DNA of 58,459 nt from Facklamia sp050409585. Lineage in GTDB: Bacteria > Bacillota > Bacilli > Lactobacillales > Aerococcaceae. The notes below the pieces were generated by a model, which saw only the letters and a program-made list of their open reading frames with translations, did no database searches and was not told where the DNA came from. The first letter of the stretch is position 1; every line of letters begins with the position of its first letter. The DNA lies in contig NZ_JBNUPE010000013.1 of assembly GCF_050409585.1 (NCBI RefSeq), forward strand, positions 1 to 58,459, read 5' to 3'. This document shows positions 35,926 to 44,211 of this stretch, piece after piece. Position numbers and translations under genes: made by a program.

Positions 35926-36750
35926 CTATGTTAACTTTGTTCTTAGATAGCGACTGACACTTTCAATCACCACTACCGTTAAGAACAGACAAAGCAGGAT
36001 CATTCCGACATTCTGATATTCTCGCCACCCTAAGTTCTCATCAAGAATAATACCGATTCCTCCCGCACCAACATAACCCAAAATAGCAGCGTGGCGAACA
36101 TTTCCTTCGAAAGTATACAAGGCTACTGACAGATAAGTTGGAAGCACCTGAGGCTTAATCGCTCCGAGAAAACTATACATTTTATTCGCTCCTAAAGCTT
36201 CCATGGCTTCATAGGGCGACATATCCGCTGTCTCTATTGCTTCATAAAGTTGTTTAGCTATGAAAGAAAAGGTGAATAAAGCAATTGCCAAGGTCCCTGC
36301 AAAAGTCCCCAAGCCAAAAATATAAGTCAAAATCAGAGCGGTCACTAAGGTTGGTAAAGTTCTGATTAGACTCAACAATAGTTTTAAAAGACTAGTTATC
36401 CAGTGATTTCTGGTTAAGTTAGTGGCAGACCACATGGCATAAGGTATCGCTAAAAGCGCACCAATAAAGGTCCCCAGTACAGACATTTTAATCGTATCGA
36501 GCAGCGGAGGGATTACCTCATTAAAATAAGCCGTATTGGGTGGTACCATCCGTTTTAAAATAACGAAGAATTCCTCACCACGCTTGATTAAGACTTGTAG
36601 ATCAAAGCCAGTCATTTTGGCTGACCAGTAAATCAATAACGCAATCAATAAAACAACCAACAGGGTATAAGAACGTTTCTTATACACCTTCTTGCCATTT
36701 GAAAGGACTAATTCTTTTGAGCGCATAAATGAAAGTAATGGATTATTCAT
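35926..36750 (-). CDS. phnE: Phosphonate-type ABC permease PhnE (first copy)
   Basis: 274 residues from ATG 36750; an in-frame GTG upstream is too close to the ribosome binding site. A first helix near residues 30-50, an EAMEALGANKMYSFLGAIKPQ EAA loop, and VGAGGIGIILDENLGW near the end. It overlaps the phnC stop by 8 bp, so the two are co-translated. The substrate is set by PhnD and may be phosphonate, phosphite or phosphate. Confidence 0.92.
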   Translation of the reverse strand: MNNPLLSFMRSKELVLSNGKKVYKKRSYTLLVVLLIALLIYWSAKMTGFDLQVLIKRGEEFFVILKRMVPPNTAYFNEVIPPLLDTIKMSVLGTFIGALLAIPYAMWSATNLTRNHWITSLLKLLLSLIRTLPTLVTALILTYIFGLGTFAGTLAIALFTFSFIAKQLYEAIETADMSPYEAMEALGANKMYSFLGAIKPQVLPTYLSVALYTFEGNVRHAAILGYVGAGGIGIILDENLGWREYQNVGMILLCLFLTVVVIESVSRYLRTKLT

Positions 36751-37510
36751 AGGACCCACGTTCCTCTTCTATGGTTTGTCCCTTATAAATATGGTTTAGG
36801 ACTTCTTGGGTGACTTCATTTGAAGGCCCATCATAAACAATAGCTCCTTCGCGAATGCCAATAATCCGATCACAATATTCAAGCGCCAATTCCACATGAT
36901 GAATATTAATGATGACGGTGATGTTGTCTGTTTGATTGATATTCTGGAAATCTCGCATCACTACAGCAGCAGTGACCGGGTCCAAAGAAGCAACAGGCTC
37001 ATCGGCTAGAATAATCCGTGGATCTTGCGCCAAAGTCCTAGCCAGAGCCACCCGCTGTTGTTGGCCACCCGATAGGTGGTCGACTCGCGTATAGGCCTTA
37101 TCTAGAATTCCTACCCGGTCTAAAGCTTCCAGGGCTTTTAATTCTTCTTCCTTCTTGTAATAGCCGATTAAGACGCGCCAAAAAGGTAAATCAGGGACAA
37201 AAGCCGATAAGACATTGGTGATGACCTTTGCACGAGTCACTAAGTTAAAAGACTGAAAGATCATCCCTATTTTACGGCGAAACTGACGCAAGCTCTTACC
37301 TTTCAAACCATTGACATCCACCCCGTCAACCGTTAATTTTCCTTCTGAAATAGAATGCATTTTATTAATGGTTCGAATGAGTGTCGATTTTCCTGCACCC
37401 GATAAACCGATAATTCCAACAAATTCTCCTTGATCAATCTCCAAATTAATATCTTGTAATGCCAATACACCTTTCGGATATCTCTTATAGACATGTTCAA
37501 ATTTGATCAT
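36743..37510 (-). CDS. phnC: Phosphonate-type ABC ATPase PhnC
   Basis: 255 residues, all motifs present: GLSGAGKSTL (Walker A), QSFNL (Q loop), LSGGQQQRVALAR (signature), ILADEPVASLDP (Walker B), NIHHVELA (switch His). It starts at ATG 37510. The 5' gap to phnD holds a hairpin (37543), which could lower its expression relative to the binding protein. Confidence 0.95.
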   Translation of the reverse strand: MIKFEHVYKRYPKGVLALQDINLEIDQGEFVGIIGLSGAGKSTLIRTINKMHSISEGKLTVDGVDVNGLKGKSLRQFRRKIGMIFQSFNLVTRAKVITNVLSAFVPDLPFWRVLIGYYKKEEELKALEALDRVGILDKAYTRVDHLSGGQQQRVALARTLAQDPRIILADEPVASLDPVTAAVVMRDFQNINQTDNITVIINIHHVELALEYCDRIIGIREGAIVYDGPSNEVTQEVLNHIYKGQTIEEERGSYE

Positions 37511-37542
37511 TGCGTTCTCCTTTTTCCTCTTTCAACTAAAGA

Positions 37543-37566
37543 AACACCCACCATCCAGTGGGTGTT
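37543..37566 (-). terminator. Intercistronic hairpin between phnD and phnC
   Basis: AACACCCAC pairs with GTGGGTGTT across a 6-base loop, followed on the minus strand by TCTTTAG; a partial terminator that may leave extra phnD transcript. Confidence 0.7.
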
Positions 37567-37593
37567 TTACTTTAATCGATTGGCCTGTATTTA

Positions 37594-38628
37594 TTATTCC
37601 CCTTGTTCGCGTAAAATCTTTTGTGCTTCGCGTTCTGTTTCATAATCTTCAGCTTTGGCTGGTTTGTAGCCTTCGTGACTGTAGATGGCAATGACTTCTT
37701 TACCTTCTTCGGTTTCAGCAATATTAATGAAAGCATTTTGAAGGGCTGTTTTTAATTCGTCTGTCATTATTTCTGAAGTCTTACTTACAGAAACTGTATC
37801 ATTGTAAACATTTGGAGTGACTCCAATGACATTTGTTTCTTCCCAAATACTCGCTTCGCGTCCCATATCTTCCATCCATGCTTCTACATTATCACGACGT
37901 AAGTCAGCAAAGCCAACCACCACATCTACTTGCTCGGATGCTAAACGAGCAATCGAAGAAGGATAGGAATCTGCTTGAACAACATTAGATAAATCAGAAA
38001 TTTGTTTGCCGTCAAATTGGTTTCCTAACCAAATGGAAGGATAAATGTAGCCTGATGAAGAAGAGGAGGACATAACTGACCACTTAGCAGAGTCTAAGTC
38101 TTCCCATGTTAATTCTTCGCCATTGTTTACTTTCTCAGCTAATTCTTGGCCTTTTTCAGAAGGTCCTGCAATAATTAAGCCTTTGTAGTAAGACACTTGG
38201 TCTTCAATTAATTCAGTCGCTTGGCCGTCATTCCAGTCTGCTGGATTCTCAGAGTCTTTCGATAAACCTTGACGGGTCGATGTAAGAAGGACGTCCACAT
38301 CGTCTTCGAACAAGACATATGTTCCGCCAGGAATTAAACCAACATCAATCGTTCCTGCAGCCATACCTTCTCCGACTGCTTCATAAGATGTTCCGACAGT
38401 AATTTCGACATTCTTAACATCAAATCCTTCTTTAGCTAACTCATCAATCAAGAGCTGTTTCAAAGGTTCTGTTGTTGTAATAATTTCTTCGGGATCACGG
38501 GATGGAACAAAAGCAACTTTTAACGTCTCAATTTCAACTGCTTCTTCTTGGGCATTTACAGTAAATACATTCAAAAAAACACTTGCCAGTAGAAATAGGA
38601 CCATTAATAGACTAAACTTTTTCTTCAC
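37594..38628 (-). CDS. phnD: Phosphonate/phosphite-type binding protein PhnD, no lipobox
   Basis: 344 residues from GTG 38628 (GGAGG 8 bp upstream). Signal peptide KKKFSLLMVLFLLASVFLNVFTVNAQEE; there is no lipobox cysteine, so unlike most Gram-positive binding proteins it would be released or held by other means. The PhnD fold is shown by LKVAFVPSRDPEEI, EGMAAGTIDVGLIPGGTYVLF and SSSSSGYIYPSIWL (binding-site serines). First gene of the operon, likely promoter at 38659-38687. Confidence 0.92.
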   Translation of the reverse strand: MKKKFSLLMVLFLLASVFLNVFTVNAQEEAVEIETLKVAFVPSRDPEEIITTTEPLKQLLIDELAKEGFDVKNVEITVGTSYEAVGEGMAAGTIDVGLIPGGTYVLFEDDVDVLLTSTRQGLSKDSENPADWNDGQATELIEDQVSYYKGLIIAGPSEKGQELAEKVNNGEELTWEDLDSAKWSVMSSSSSSGYIYPSIWLGNQFDGKQISDLSNVVQADSYPSSIARLASEQVDVVVGFADLRRDNVEAWMEDMGREASIWEETNVIGVTPNVYNDTVSVSKTSEIMTDELKTALQNAFINIAETEEGKEVIAIYSHEGYKPAKAEDYETEREAQKILREQGE

Positions 38629-38658
38629 AGATGTTACCTCCAAATATTTGATAGCTCA

Positions 38659-38687
38659 ATTATAACGAACTAAGTAAAGTAGAGCAA
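38659..38687 (-). promoter_or_regulatory. Promoter of the phn operon
   Basis: TTGCTC (38682-38687), 17-bp spacer, TATAAT (38659-38664) on the minus strand, about 30 bp before phnD. Confidence 0.65.
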
Positions 38688-39014
38688 CTTGCTTGTTCAA
38701 TTTTACATAAAGTTTACAGTAGGTAAGAAGCCATTCAATCATTCTCCTGTTATCATGTGTTTTTTTAATACTATTTTCTCATACTAAGAAGATATTTTTA
38801 TTTTCGTATAAAATAAATTTGACAAAACTCTCTACATTAAAAAGCTTTTATTATTGAAACAGCAAAATCAATAATTTCAATTCCATAAAACTGACTAATG
38901 AAAACCTAAATAAGGTTGTGCATTTTCTCCCTTACAATCTGGTTTCCTTAGGGGTCTTTAGAATTTGATTTTCTAGTCTACGAAAAGTAATATAAGTTTC
39001 TGTTAGAAAGTTAC
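38688..39014. other. Gap between phn promoter and the cassette array
   Basis: AT-rich, no gene recognised. The junction with repeat material lies at about 39015. Confidence 0.4.
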
Positions 39015-39148
39015 CACTACCGGGTGTAAAATCATGAGCAATTTCAGCGAATACAAAAGTGGATGTAGTTTATTCCTAACACATTACTAGAGCTTTTATT
39101 ATTAAACCCAGGTGTTTTCTGTATATTTCCTTTGTTTTAGGTGAATTG
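39015..39148 (-). repeat. Half repeat unit E
   Basis: Only the right-hand part of the composite repeat is present: CCGGGTGTAAAATCATGAGCAA and, just before the PIN stop codon, AGGTGAATTGTTAATGATT. The palindromic core is missing, as if cut off by the insertion that brought the phn operon. Confidence 0.6.
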
Positions 39149-40379
39149 TTAATGATTAGGAGCGCACTTATCACAAAAATCGTTTCCACCATCATTTTCC
39201 CATGTTAGTCCACATCCACAATCTGGACAATAATTTTCCCAAATAAGATCTGGATAATTAATGATTTGTCTACCTTTACTATTTAACGTTCTCTGCGTAA
39301 GTTTTTGTGCTGTATCTACTTCAATGCTATCTACTTCAATGCTATCTACTTCAAATTCTGGATAAGAATCTTCGTCTTCATTTTCATACTCATAGTGTAT
39401 ACGTGCAACTATCTCAATTTTTTTATTGTGATTTTCTTTTATTAAACCATATTCCATTGTAGCGTATTCTTTATCATCAGAATCCCAAATAGAGTTCTCT
39501 AAATCAAAAAATGTACAGTTAATTACAATTTCTACTAAACACTTTAAAGCAACTACTATTTCATGCTCTTCAGAGTTATAATCTATAACTACATAGCTTA
39601 ACATTTTGAAGCTCAGTTTCATCATATTCATATCCACCGATAATGCCTTTACGATCATAATCAAACCCGTCAATTTCGATGTTTTGTGAATTATCAAAAA
39701 TTGTTCTTTAATTTCCTCAGCAAACCTATAATTAATACTATTGATGTACTTTAAAGCTTGTTGAGCGATAAGTTTATCCGTATTAATAAGATTCAATAAT
39801 TCATCTATACTTTTATAAAGATAAATTCCTTTTATGTCCTCAAAATCTTTATCTCCACTTATTACATATATGGGTTGATATTCTTTTTTTCTTAAACTCT
39901 TTAACATTGAAATATTAAAAGCATCAGGAAACTCGTGCTTCTTCTTACCTGTTCCGAATGGCTTTCTGTTATTAAAATAATCATTTAGTATAGTTTTTAA
40001 TTCAATACTATCTAAATCTAAATATGTTACTTCTGCCTCATTTAAATAATTATGAAATTGATTTAGCGCTTCTTGAACTACCTCTTCAGTATCCAATTTA
40101 TTAAAACTATCAGCATACTTACTGTTTCTAAGAATAGCTATTTCTCTGCTATTAAAGTTTTGGTTTATTTCATTGTTTTTTTTCAACATTTTCTTTTATG
40201 TGCTTATTTGCCTCTCCAACAATTATCTCACTTGTAAGAAAATTGATAGCACCCTTTTTAACTTGTTTTTTTAGCAATCCTAATCTACTTTTATCACTTA
40301 TATCAAAACTTTGACTTTCAAATATTTGTGTATCAACAAAAACATTTAATGGAAACTCTAATTCTTCTTTACCTTCCAA
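39149..40379 (-). pseudogene. PIN-domain (DUF4935-type) protein with zinc-ribbon end, three frameshifts
   Basis: Start TTG 40379 (GGAGG upstream). The PIN N-terminus VFVDTQIFESQSFD and SEIIVGEANKHIKE is in one frame; a shift in an 8-base T run (40176-40183) leads to NNEINQNFNSREI and the PIN core PDAFNISMLKSL and VISGDKDFEDIKG. A second shift near 39706 and a third near 39600 leave about 36 residues out of frame (true sequence NSQNIEIDGFDYDRKG). The end has CPDCGCGLTW...FCDKC, a zinc ribbon. PIN domains are RNases. A 15-bp tandem repeat (VDSIE x2) sits at about 39313-39350. Inactive as read. Confidence 0.78.
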
Positions 40380-40424
40380 TTCTTCCTCCTTTTTAATAAT
40401 TAACAAATTATATCTATTCCAATA

Positions 40425-40563
40425 CGCCTTTTAGAACAATCGTGAGCCATAATTGGTCTAAAAAATACACCAATCCTTATTTTGTATCTATAGTACGTGG
40501 CTTGAAAGCCAGTGTTCATCGTTACTATCTGCCGTTGTCATAATTATGACACGAAACCCGGGG
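40425..40563 (-). repeat. Cassette-array repeat unit F
   Basis: CTTTTAGAACAAT / ATTGGTCTAAAAA hairpin (40427-40465), TGGCTTGAAAGCCA, exact palindrome TGTCATAATTATGACA at 40536-40551, CGAAACCCGGG. After this the sequence is unrelated to other units. Confidence 0.88.
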
Positions 40564-40650
40564 CTTTTTATATTCAATGAACAATTTAGGTTTACACAAG
40601 ATATTCTACACTATGTAGCTAAAACTAAGCCTAATTGTACATATAGTTTA

Positions 40651-41493
40651 TTATTTTCTAATTTCTTCCACCGGATAGCATTGATAAAACATCTTGGCTA
40701 ATTTATTTATTTCATCTTTAGCCCCAACCTTACCCAATGCCCAAAAAACTAACCCTATTGATTCTAAATCACTAGCAAAACTTTCAAAACTATCTATTAT
40801 TATTGGCAGTATTGAATCATCTTCAAGTCTTCCCATTGCATATGTAGAGTCATAAGGGTATTGGTTTATTATTTTTATTGTATTTTCTTCTAATACACCT
40901 TCAATTAAAACTTCAATTATACGAGTTCTCCAATATCCTTCTTCAATTTCAGATAAAACAAAATTCAAATCCTTTGGTTCTAGAAAACCTACTTTATAAT
41001 TTCTAGCAATAAGCTCCAAAATTCTTTTATCAAAGGTCTCTCTATACAATTCTAATAATTTGTTAATACTTTCTTTGCACTGAGAATTTCTTTTAAAATA
41101 ATTAAACCCTACTTCTCTTCTAGCTTTTCTTCTATGCTTAAAACAAGACATTGCATATTTATAAGAGATTTCACTTGGCAATATTCTAAGTAATTTTTTA
41201 AGTAAGCTATCACTTTTATACCTATATTTAGATGGAATTTCTTCCCCTTCTTTAATCGTTCGTTCAACTAAAGAAATTAAATACTCTATTTGGATATCAG
41301 TGTATTTTTTTAAATAAATATAGTCTCCAATTCTATTTAAAATATTTTCACAATGATTGAAAATAGAAAAAGAACTTATTTTTAACAATTCAATTAACTC
41401 ATTTAAAGTAAGGCAATTAAACTTAGCTCTCTCTATATCTTTTTCAATTTTTTTAATCTTTGTCTCTTGAGTATCATATTTACTAAATCTCAT
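40651..41493 (-). CDS. Helical-repeat protein of unknown function (cassette gene)
   Basis: 280 residues, intact, entirely helical by composition with repeated 35-40 residue amphipathic blocks (for example NEIIELLK, KYRYKSDSLLKKLLRI, KLLELYRETFDKRILELIARN), the look of HEAT/ARM-type repeats. No catalytic motif. ATG 41493 follows AGGAG. Such proteins bind other proteins or nucleic acid. It lies between repeat units F and G, preceded by an IS30 remnant. Function cannot be assigned. Confidence 0.65.
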   Translation of the reverse strand: MRFSKYDTQETKIKKIEKDIERAKFNCLTLNELIELLKISSFSIFNHCENILNRIGDYIYLKKYTDIQIEYLISLVERTIKEGEEIPSKYRYKSDSLLKKLLRILPSEISYKYAMSCFKHRRKARREVGFNYFKRNSQCKESINKLLELYRETFDKRILELIARNYKVGFLEPKDLNFVLSEIEEGYWRTRIIEVLIEGVLEENTIKIINQYPYDSTYAMGRLEDDSILPIIIDSFESFASDLESIGLVFWALGKVGAKDEINKLAKMFYQCYPVEEIRK

Positions 41494-41516
41494 ATATATT
41501 CTACTTTCTTTTTCTC

Positions 41517-41663
41517 CTATTTTAAAAATTCTCCTTCTGCTGTTTTCCCGTCTATCTTAATCATCCATTCAAACCTACCCCTTCTTATAACTGAAGTTAA
41601 GAGAACAGGATTATCTGCTTCCTTTTTACCTATTACTTTATCTATTTCCCAATGTCCTAATTC
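41517..41663 (-). pseudogene. IS30-type transposase remnant
   Basis: Minus-strand ELGHWEIDKVIGKKEADNPV with VLLTSVIRRGRFEWMIKIDG is the start of the IS30 DDE catalytic domain (GHWExDxVIG is the family signature). Only about 48 codons remain, ended by TAG. Confidence 0.78.
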
Positions 41664-41730
41664 TTACGTTATTGCCAATGTTAAAAACAATTTCTAATAT
41701 TAAATTTTAATCAAACCTATATACATACAT

Positions 41731-41895
41731 TTTCAAAGTAGTATTCTAAAAAGCACATCAATCCATATTAAATTTCTTAATAGAGCGCTTAAAAGCTAGT
41801 GTTCACCGTTACTATCTACCATTATCATAATTATGAAATGAGACCTAGATGATAAATCTTATAGCTTTTATTAAAGCTAAATAAAACATGTGGTT
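41731..41895 (-). repeat. Cassette-array repeat unit G
   Basis: TTCTAAAAAGCACATC, GCTTAAAAGC, GTTCACCGTTACTAT, and a worn core TTATCATAATTATGAAA at 41822-41838. Confidence 0.75.
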
Positions 41896-41901
41896 AATAT
41901 C

Positions 41902-42471
41902 TTACAATCCAAAACTTTTTGGAGACATTTCAATTCCCAACATATTACAAAACTGAATTCCAAATCTTATAAATTCAAAAGAAACAGACGTGACTATATT
42001 ATCATTTAGAATATAACCTTCTTCAATAGGTTTTGTTATACAATTATTCCAATCCTTCATATATTTAAGATCAGCCTCACTGTATCCCTCCTGTAGCAAA
42101 CCTTCTTTATCTGTTCCTATCATAAAAGCCTTGCCATTTAATATGCCGGCTCTTACCAGCAAAATAGGAGCAATAGAAATGGCACCTATTATTTTACCTT
42201 CAAACTTTTTAATAAATTCAATTATTTCATGATCTTCAACTGCTGAACGTATATCAACCGCACCGGGTAATAAGAGACTATCATATCTCTCTATGTTTAA
42301 ATCATAAATTGTTTGATCTGGGAGAACTTTTAGACCTTCTTCACATTTAACTATATCTTTAGTTTTTGCAAATACATCAATCCTTCTACCATTTAAGGCC
42401 AAAGTTTCTAATGCCACACTTATTTCAAAATAACAAAATTGATCATATATAAGCACTGCTGTTTTGTTCAT
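41902..42471 (-). CDS. DJ-1/PfpI family protein with serine in place of the catalytic cysteine (cassette gene)
   Basis: 189 residues, full length, AGGTTA-led ATG at 42471. The DJ-1 fold is clear (AVLIYDQFCYFEISVAL at the start, SLLLPGAVDIRSAV, GIEMSPKSFGL end). The nucleophile elbow that reads AxCxxP in active relatives reads GAISIAP here, so the Cys is Ser. Some family members lacking this Cys serve as chaperones or binding proteins. It is alone between repeat units G and H. Confidence 0.85.
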   Translation of the reverse strand: MNKTAVLIYDQFCYFEISVALETLALNGRRIDVFAKTKDIVKCEEGLKVLPDQTIYDLNIERYDSLLLPGAVDIRSAVEDHEIIEFIKKFEGKIIGAISIAPILLVRAGILNGKAFMIGTDKEGLLQEGYSEADLKYMKDWNNCITKPIEEGYILNDNIVTSVSFEFIRFGIQFCNMLGIEMSPKSFGL

Positions 42472-42504
42472 TAGTTAACCTCCACATATTTTGCTATGTT
42501 TCAT

Positions 42505-42670
42505 TTCTCCAGTAGAAGCCTAGAACCCAGTCACCATCGCTACTATGTACCGTTGTCATAATTATGACACAAAACTCACCTGTGAAATCATAAAGTAATA
42601 TCAACACTTATATATACTAAGTTTTCTAGATATTCAGGTGGACTGTTAATCCAATAAACTGGGATTTGTA
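42505..42670 (-). repeat. Cassette-array repeat unit H
   Basis: Exact palindrome TGTCATAATTATGACA at 42554-42569, with AGTAATATCAACACTT to its right and TTCAGGTGGACTGTTAATCC at its end, just before the GNAT stop codon. Confidence 0.88.
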
Positions 42671-42684
42671 GAACTAAAACTTTT

Positions 42685-43230
42685 CTAAATACTTTTTACC
42701 ATTTTTATATTGTTGTATCGGGTTCCATCTTTCAAAATGTAGGCATTAGGAGTTTCTCCCACTTGGATGAATCCGCATTTCTCATAAAGAACCCTGCCTC
42801 TTTCATTACCTGAGAAATAGTCAAGCTCAAGTTGGGAAAGGCCCCATTCTTTAGCATAGTCTTCGAGAACTTGAAGTAACTTCTTCCCTATTCCTAAGTT
42901 CCAGAATTCTTTTAGCACAGCAAGGGCAACATTTCCTCGATGGCGCATTTTCTGTTTTCTTAGTCTTGTTATTGTGCCGTTTGCAATCAGTCTTCCATCC
43001 ATTTCAACAACAATCATAAGTGTATTATCAGATTCATTAAAGCCTTTGATCATTTTTGCTTCCTCTTCAACAGTTATGGTTATTTCTTCTGGATAGGAAT
43101 TCAAAAAGTCAGATTCTCCCATAATGGTTTTCAAATATTCAGCAGTTTCTGCAGCGTCTTTTACTTGAATCTCTCGAATTTTGCAGATTCTGCCATCTTT
43201 TAGTTTAAAATTTTCTGGTGTATATTTCAT
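42685..43230 (-). CDS. GNAT-family N-acetyltransferase (cassette gene)
   Basis: 181 residues from ATG 43230, chosen because GGGGGAT lies just upstream. Acetyl-CoA binding motif NVALAVLKEFWNLGIGKKLLQ (R/QxxGxG/A-like) near residue 99 and LDYFSGNERGRVLYEKCGF at the end, typical of the RimJ/L-like subgroup. Substrate unknown. It stands alone between repeat units H and I. Confidence 0.9.
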   Translation of the reverse strand: MKYTPENFKLKDGRICKIREIQVKDAAETAEYLKTIMGESDFLNSYPEEITITVEEEAKMIKGFNESDNTLMIVVEMDGRLIANGTITRLRKQKMRHRGNVALAVLKEFWNLGIGKKLLQVLEDYAKEWGLSQLELDYFSGNERGRVLYEKCGFIQVGETPNAYILKDGTRYNNIKMVKSI

Positions 43231-43275
43231 ATTTATCCCCCACATAAATTTAAATTTGTACTTTTTCCTAGTATT

Positions 43276-43495
43276 ATTTTTAGAGGAAAATAATCATCTG
43301 TTGCTCTAAAAAGCACTTAACTCGACATTTCGTTTCCTTAGTAGAAGGTTTGAACCCAGTTTTCATCTTTACTATTTGCTCTTTTCATAACTTTGACACT
43401 AGATTCGGGTGAAAAATATTACGCAATATCAATGGTTGTAGATTCAAACTCTTCATTGTTTTAGAAGAGTTTGTTACTTAACAAACTGAGATTGG
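43276..43495 (-). repeat. Cassette-array repeat unit I
   Basis: A TTTTTAGAGG / CTCTAAAAA hairpin (43277-43312), GGTTTGAACC, a worn core TTTTCATAACTTTGACAC (43382-43399), and GTTTGTTACTTAACAAAC near the NUDIX stop codon. Confidence 0.8.
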
Positions 43496-43506
43496 TTAGT
43501 TTTAAA

Positions 43507-43923
43507 TTACTTATTAAGATATTCTAAGAAACGTTTTTTTAATTGTTCGATTACATCTTCATTATCAATAAAATCTTCAAAAGCTAGCATTTCATACTTT
43601 TGTCCCTCTTCTCCAAATTTTATATTCTCGATTTGACTATCACATATATTAGCAACCATAAAAACTGATTTTTCTCCTGCATTTGTGATGCTTTCATGGT
43701 ATTTGGTCCATACAATATTTGATTCAGAAATATCAATAGCTAATTCTTCTTTAACCTCTCTTCTCATAGTTTCATATGGTGTTTCTTCATTTTCTCTTCC
43801 ACCACCAGCTAAATCCCACATATTAGGATAAGGAATGTTTGGGAGATTATCTCTTAAAATAGTTAATACTTTCCCTTTATTAATGAGTGCTACTTTAACA
43901 CCTATAAAATTCATTTGATTCAT
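43507..43923 (-). CDS. NUDIX hydrolase (second cassette gene)
   Basis: 138 residues, ATG 43923 with GAGGAGG. Nudix box GGGRENEETPYETMRREVKEEL contains the catalytic REVKEE core; it differs from the first NUDIX gene throughout, so it is a separate acquisition and not a duplicate. Intact. Between repeat units I and J. Confidence 0.92.
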   Translation of the reverse strand: MNQMNFIGVKVALINKGKVLTILRDNLPNIPYPNMWDLAGGGRENEETPYETMRREVKEELAIDISESNIVWTKYHESITNAGEKSVFMVANICDSQIENIKFGEEGQKYEMLAFEDFIDNEDVIEQLKKRFLEYLNK

Positions 43924-43989
43924 GATTAAACCTCCTCAATCTAATTATGTTTTTGCTCTTTTAAATTTTAAGAATAAACTAACTCAATA

Positions 43990-44110
43990 ATCACTCTAAA
44001 AGGTAGATCATTCTTTAATTTGTTTTCCTAGTAGAAAGTTTTTAAACTCAACATCAATTACCGTTATTTGCATTATGGCTAATTATGACACGAAATCGAG
44101 CAGTAGTGTC
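43990..44110 (-). repeat. Cassette-array repeat unit J
   Basis: CACTCTAAAAGG, AGTTTTTAAACT, and a shortened core TGGCTAATTATGACA at 44076-44090 followed by CGAAATCG. Right arm not recognisable. Confidence 0.7.
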
Positions 44111-44211
44111 TAAAAATTTAGATCCAGCCAATTTATTTTGCAACTATATAAGCCTTTTTTTTAGTGCAGATAGTTTTTACAAAAATCGCTTTTTTAAATT
44201 CTTCGTGTAAA

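Noticed and set aside
31621..44110. CRISPR array
   Set aside because: The repeats are spaced by whole genes of 0.6-1.5 kb, differ from one another and have no Cas genes.
31621..44110. Classical integron with attC sites
   Set aside because: No RYYYAAC/GTTRRRY cores and no integrase seen; kept only as an analogy.
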